A stretch of DNA of 60,517 nt from Filifactor villosus (GTDB taxonomy: Bacteria; Bacillota; Clostridia; Peptostreptococcales; Filifactoraceae), in assembly GCF_042652965.1 (NCBI RefSeq), contig NZ_JBHSHL010000020.1, positions 1 to 60,517 of the forward strand, written 5' to 3'. Below the pieces are notes generated by a model. The model saw only the letters and a program-made list of their open reading frames with translations. It was not told the origin of the DNA and did not search any database. The translations under genes and the position numbers were made by a program. Positions 59,604-60,517 of this stretch are shown one piece after another. The first letter of the stretch is position 1. The number at the start of each line of letters is the position of its first letter.

Positions 59604-60143
59604 ATGAAAAAGATCAAAGATTTTATTTACAGTACAAGTGATATTATGGTATCCCTGCTGATCGTTATCTGTGTTGTGTTCTTTGTCGGTCGGGAGTTAA
59701 AACCCTGGTTCCCTCAGGGCTCTTCCTTCCTCTTGAGTCTCTTTTTCGGCCAAGAGCTCCCTTCTTCGCCTGACAACTCCCTCAGTGAAGCCAAAAGAAT
59801 CTTGGAAGAACAGCAAGCGGCCACAGCAAAAGAGGAAGAACATACAGGATCCAAAGAAGTAAAAACTTCCTTTGAGGCACAGAAGCAGGAAGAGGAGAGG
59901 GAATATATTAAAATCTCTTCCCCAAACCCCGATTCTCCCACAATAAACTTTGTGATCAAAGAAGATTCTTCGAATGAAAAAGTGGTCTCAGATCTCTTGG
60001 CCCTAAGGTTGATACACGATGCACAAGCTTTTTTACAAGCAATGGAAGAAGCCGAACCGCCTAAAAAGTTTAAGGCGGGAAGATTTCGTATTCCTAAGAA
60101 TATGCCCGAGGAAGAACTTTTGGAACTGCTCACCGTTCAATAA
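59604..60143 (+). CDS. MltG-like membrane protein with LysM-like module but no catalytic domain
   Basis: 179 residues. One N-terminal membrane helix (IMVSLLIVICVVFFVGREL), a charged Glu/Lys-rich linker that may form a coiled coil, then a module NFVIKEDSSNEKVVSDLLAL followed by AGRFRIPKNMPEEELLELL, which matches the N-terminal LysM-like part of the endolytic transglycosylase MltG/YceG. The catalytic YceG domain is absent, and a terminator lies downstream, so it is not simply cut off by a frameshift nearby. Probably envelope-associated; function unknown. Confidence 0.7.
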   Translation: MKKIKDFIYSTSDIMVSLLIVICVVFFVGRELKPWFPQGSSFLLSLFFGQELPSSPDNSLSEAKRILEEQQAATAKEEEHTGSKEVKTSFEAQKQEEEREYIKISSPNPDSPTINFVIKEDSSNEKVVSDLLALRLIHDAQAFLQAMEEAEPPKKFKAGRFRIPKNMPEEELLELLTVQ

Positions 60144-60217
60144 TTCTTATACCGCTACCGTTCGAACAGTCGATGGTGCGACTTATTTAGAGCGAAAATC
60201 CTTTGTTTTGACGATTG

Positions 60218-60331
60218 ATACTATTCTTCCTTTGAATTGTAGATATAAACAATCTGTGATCCATAGAAGATAAACCGATTTTTCGTGGGTTGAAAAACAG
60301 ATATATCCATACTTCTATTGGAAAATAGTAT
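60218..60331 (-). repeat. RUP-like miniature inverted-repeat element, copy I
   Basis: 114 bases from ATACTATTCTTCCTTTGAAT to TTGGAAAATAGTAT, orientation as copies A, D and F. A further fragment ending GAGAAATAGTAT follows at about 60352-60368. Confidence 0.85.
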
Positions 60332-60392
60332 GAGACAAATATAAACAGCTTTCTTCGAGAAATAGTATCGAAGATGCTCCCTCGGTATTATG

Positions 60393-60440
60393 AAAACGCA
60401 GGCAGAGTCTTGTTTCAAAGTCTTCTGCCCGCGTTTTTTT
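60393..60440 (+). terminator. Terminator downstream of the MltG-like gene
   Basis: AAAACGCAGGCAGA pairs with TCTGCCCGCGTTTT (one bulge), ending in seven Ts. Transcription from the MltG-like gene would pass through copy I of the repeat first. Confidence 0.8.
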
Positions 60441-60449
60441 ATCTCCTTT

Positions 60450-60517
60450 AGAGCGTGTCTACACAAATTAAACAAGGCATCTTAACCATAAAACGATCGA
60501 TGCCAAATGAACTGCTC
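60450..60517. other. Possible end of an insertion sequence at the window edge
   Basis: GAGCGTGTCTACACAAATTA resembles the terminal sequence style of some transposons, and the minus-strand frame entering from the right ends EQFIWHRSFYG before a TAA. Too short to assign; could be unrelated. Confidence 0.2.

Overview
The window looks like chromosomal DNA from a low-GC, anaerobic Clostridia-type Firmicute, most like the Peptostreptococcaceae (Filifactor-like). This is an inference from gene content and synteny, not a database match. Supporting features are a pyruvate:ferredoxin oxidoreductase, an iscR-nifS-nifU operon, CodY, a purR-spoVG-ridA cluster with a sigma-H-like promoter before spoVG, a TGS-type nucleoside kinase, and the order yraN-comM-dprA-topA-codY. 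I see no rRNA, tRNA, CRISPR array or intact mobile element. Most of the window is housekeeping DNA. Several genes seem to start with TTG behind strong Shine-Dalgarno sequences (parC, comM, ricT, rsmI, a lipoprotein, probably rlmD and one ABC gene), so ATG-only start calls would be wrong here.

Layout. 1-3.45 kb: str operon on the minus strand (rpsL-rpsG-fusA-tuf, tuf cut by the window edge). 3.8-5.6 kb: a self-contained VOC-TetR-AlkC/D-like operon with a TetR-type operator over its promoter. 5.9-10.6 kb: two half-size ABC exporters divergent from an AraC-family regulator that is frameshifted in a poly-A run. 10.6-11.7 kb: debris of a Tn1549/CTn-type integrative element plus a dispersed repeat. 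11.8-19.9 kb: rlmD, a class-I-amidotransferase-like hydrolase, then relQ-metallophosphoesterase-ltaE-lipid kinase-lysophospholipase, and a DMT transporter. 20-23 kb: small ORFs, purC, and a TIGR01212 radical SAM gene. 23-27.2 kb: parE-parC. 27.7-31.2 kb: nifJ. 32-35.4 kb: a lipoprotein and iscR-nifS-nifU. 35.6-42.1 kb: yraN-comM-dprA-topA-codY. 42.6-45.4 kb: rarA and pepD. 45.9-49.8 kb: tmk-holB-ricT-trmN6-rsmI. 50.3-52.1 kb: purR-spoVG-ridA. 53.2-57 kb: murC, a degenerate Ppx/GppA-like gene and a monofunctional glycosyltransferase. 57.2-60.1 kb: TGS-uridine kinase, lepB, and an MltG-like LysM-only protein.

The most distinctive feature that ordinary annotation would miss is a family of 112-114 bp, TA-flanked, terminal-inverted-repeat elements, a RUP-like miniature transposon. 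At least nine near-complete copies occur in both orientations, with a 57 bp deletion form and several fragments, almost all between genes and often directly against stop codons. Two copies 15 kb apart differ at only 5 of 113 positions by eye, which suggests recent movement. One partial copy appears to supply the extended -10 promoter of murC. A second, more diverged repeat occurs near 20.3 and 31.7 kb.

How the genes work together: many products serve information processing and growth control. Translation is covered by the str operon, RlmD and RsmI; replication and topology by topA, parCE, holB, tmk, rarA and dprA; nutrient control by CodY, PurR, RelQ and IscR; and the cell envelope by murC, GT51, the MltG-like protein and LepB. 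I found no defence island or clearly new multi-gene system. The second-look items are the repeat family, the integrative-element remnant, the homopolymer frameshift in the AraC gene, the degenerate Ppx-like protein and several regulatory palindromes.
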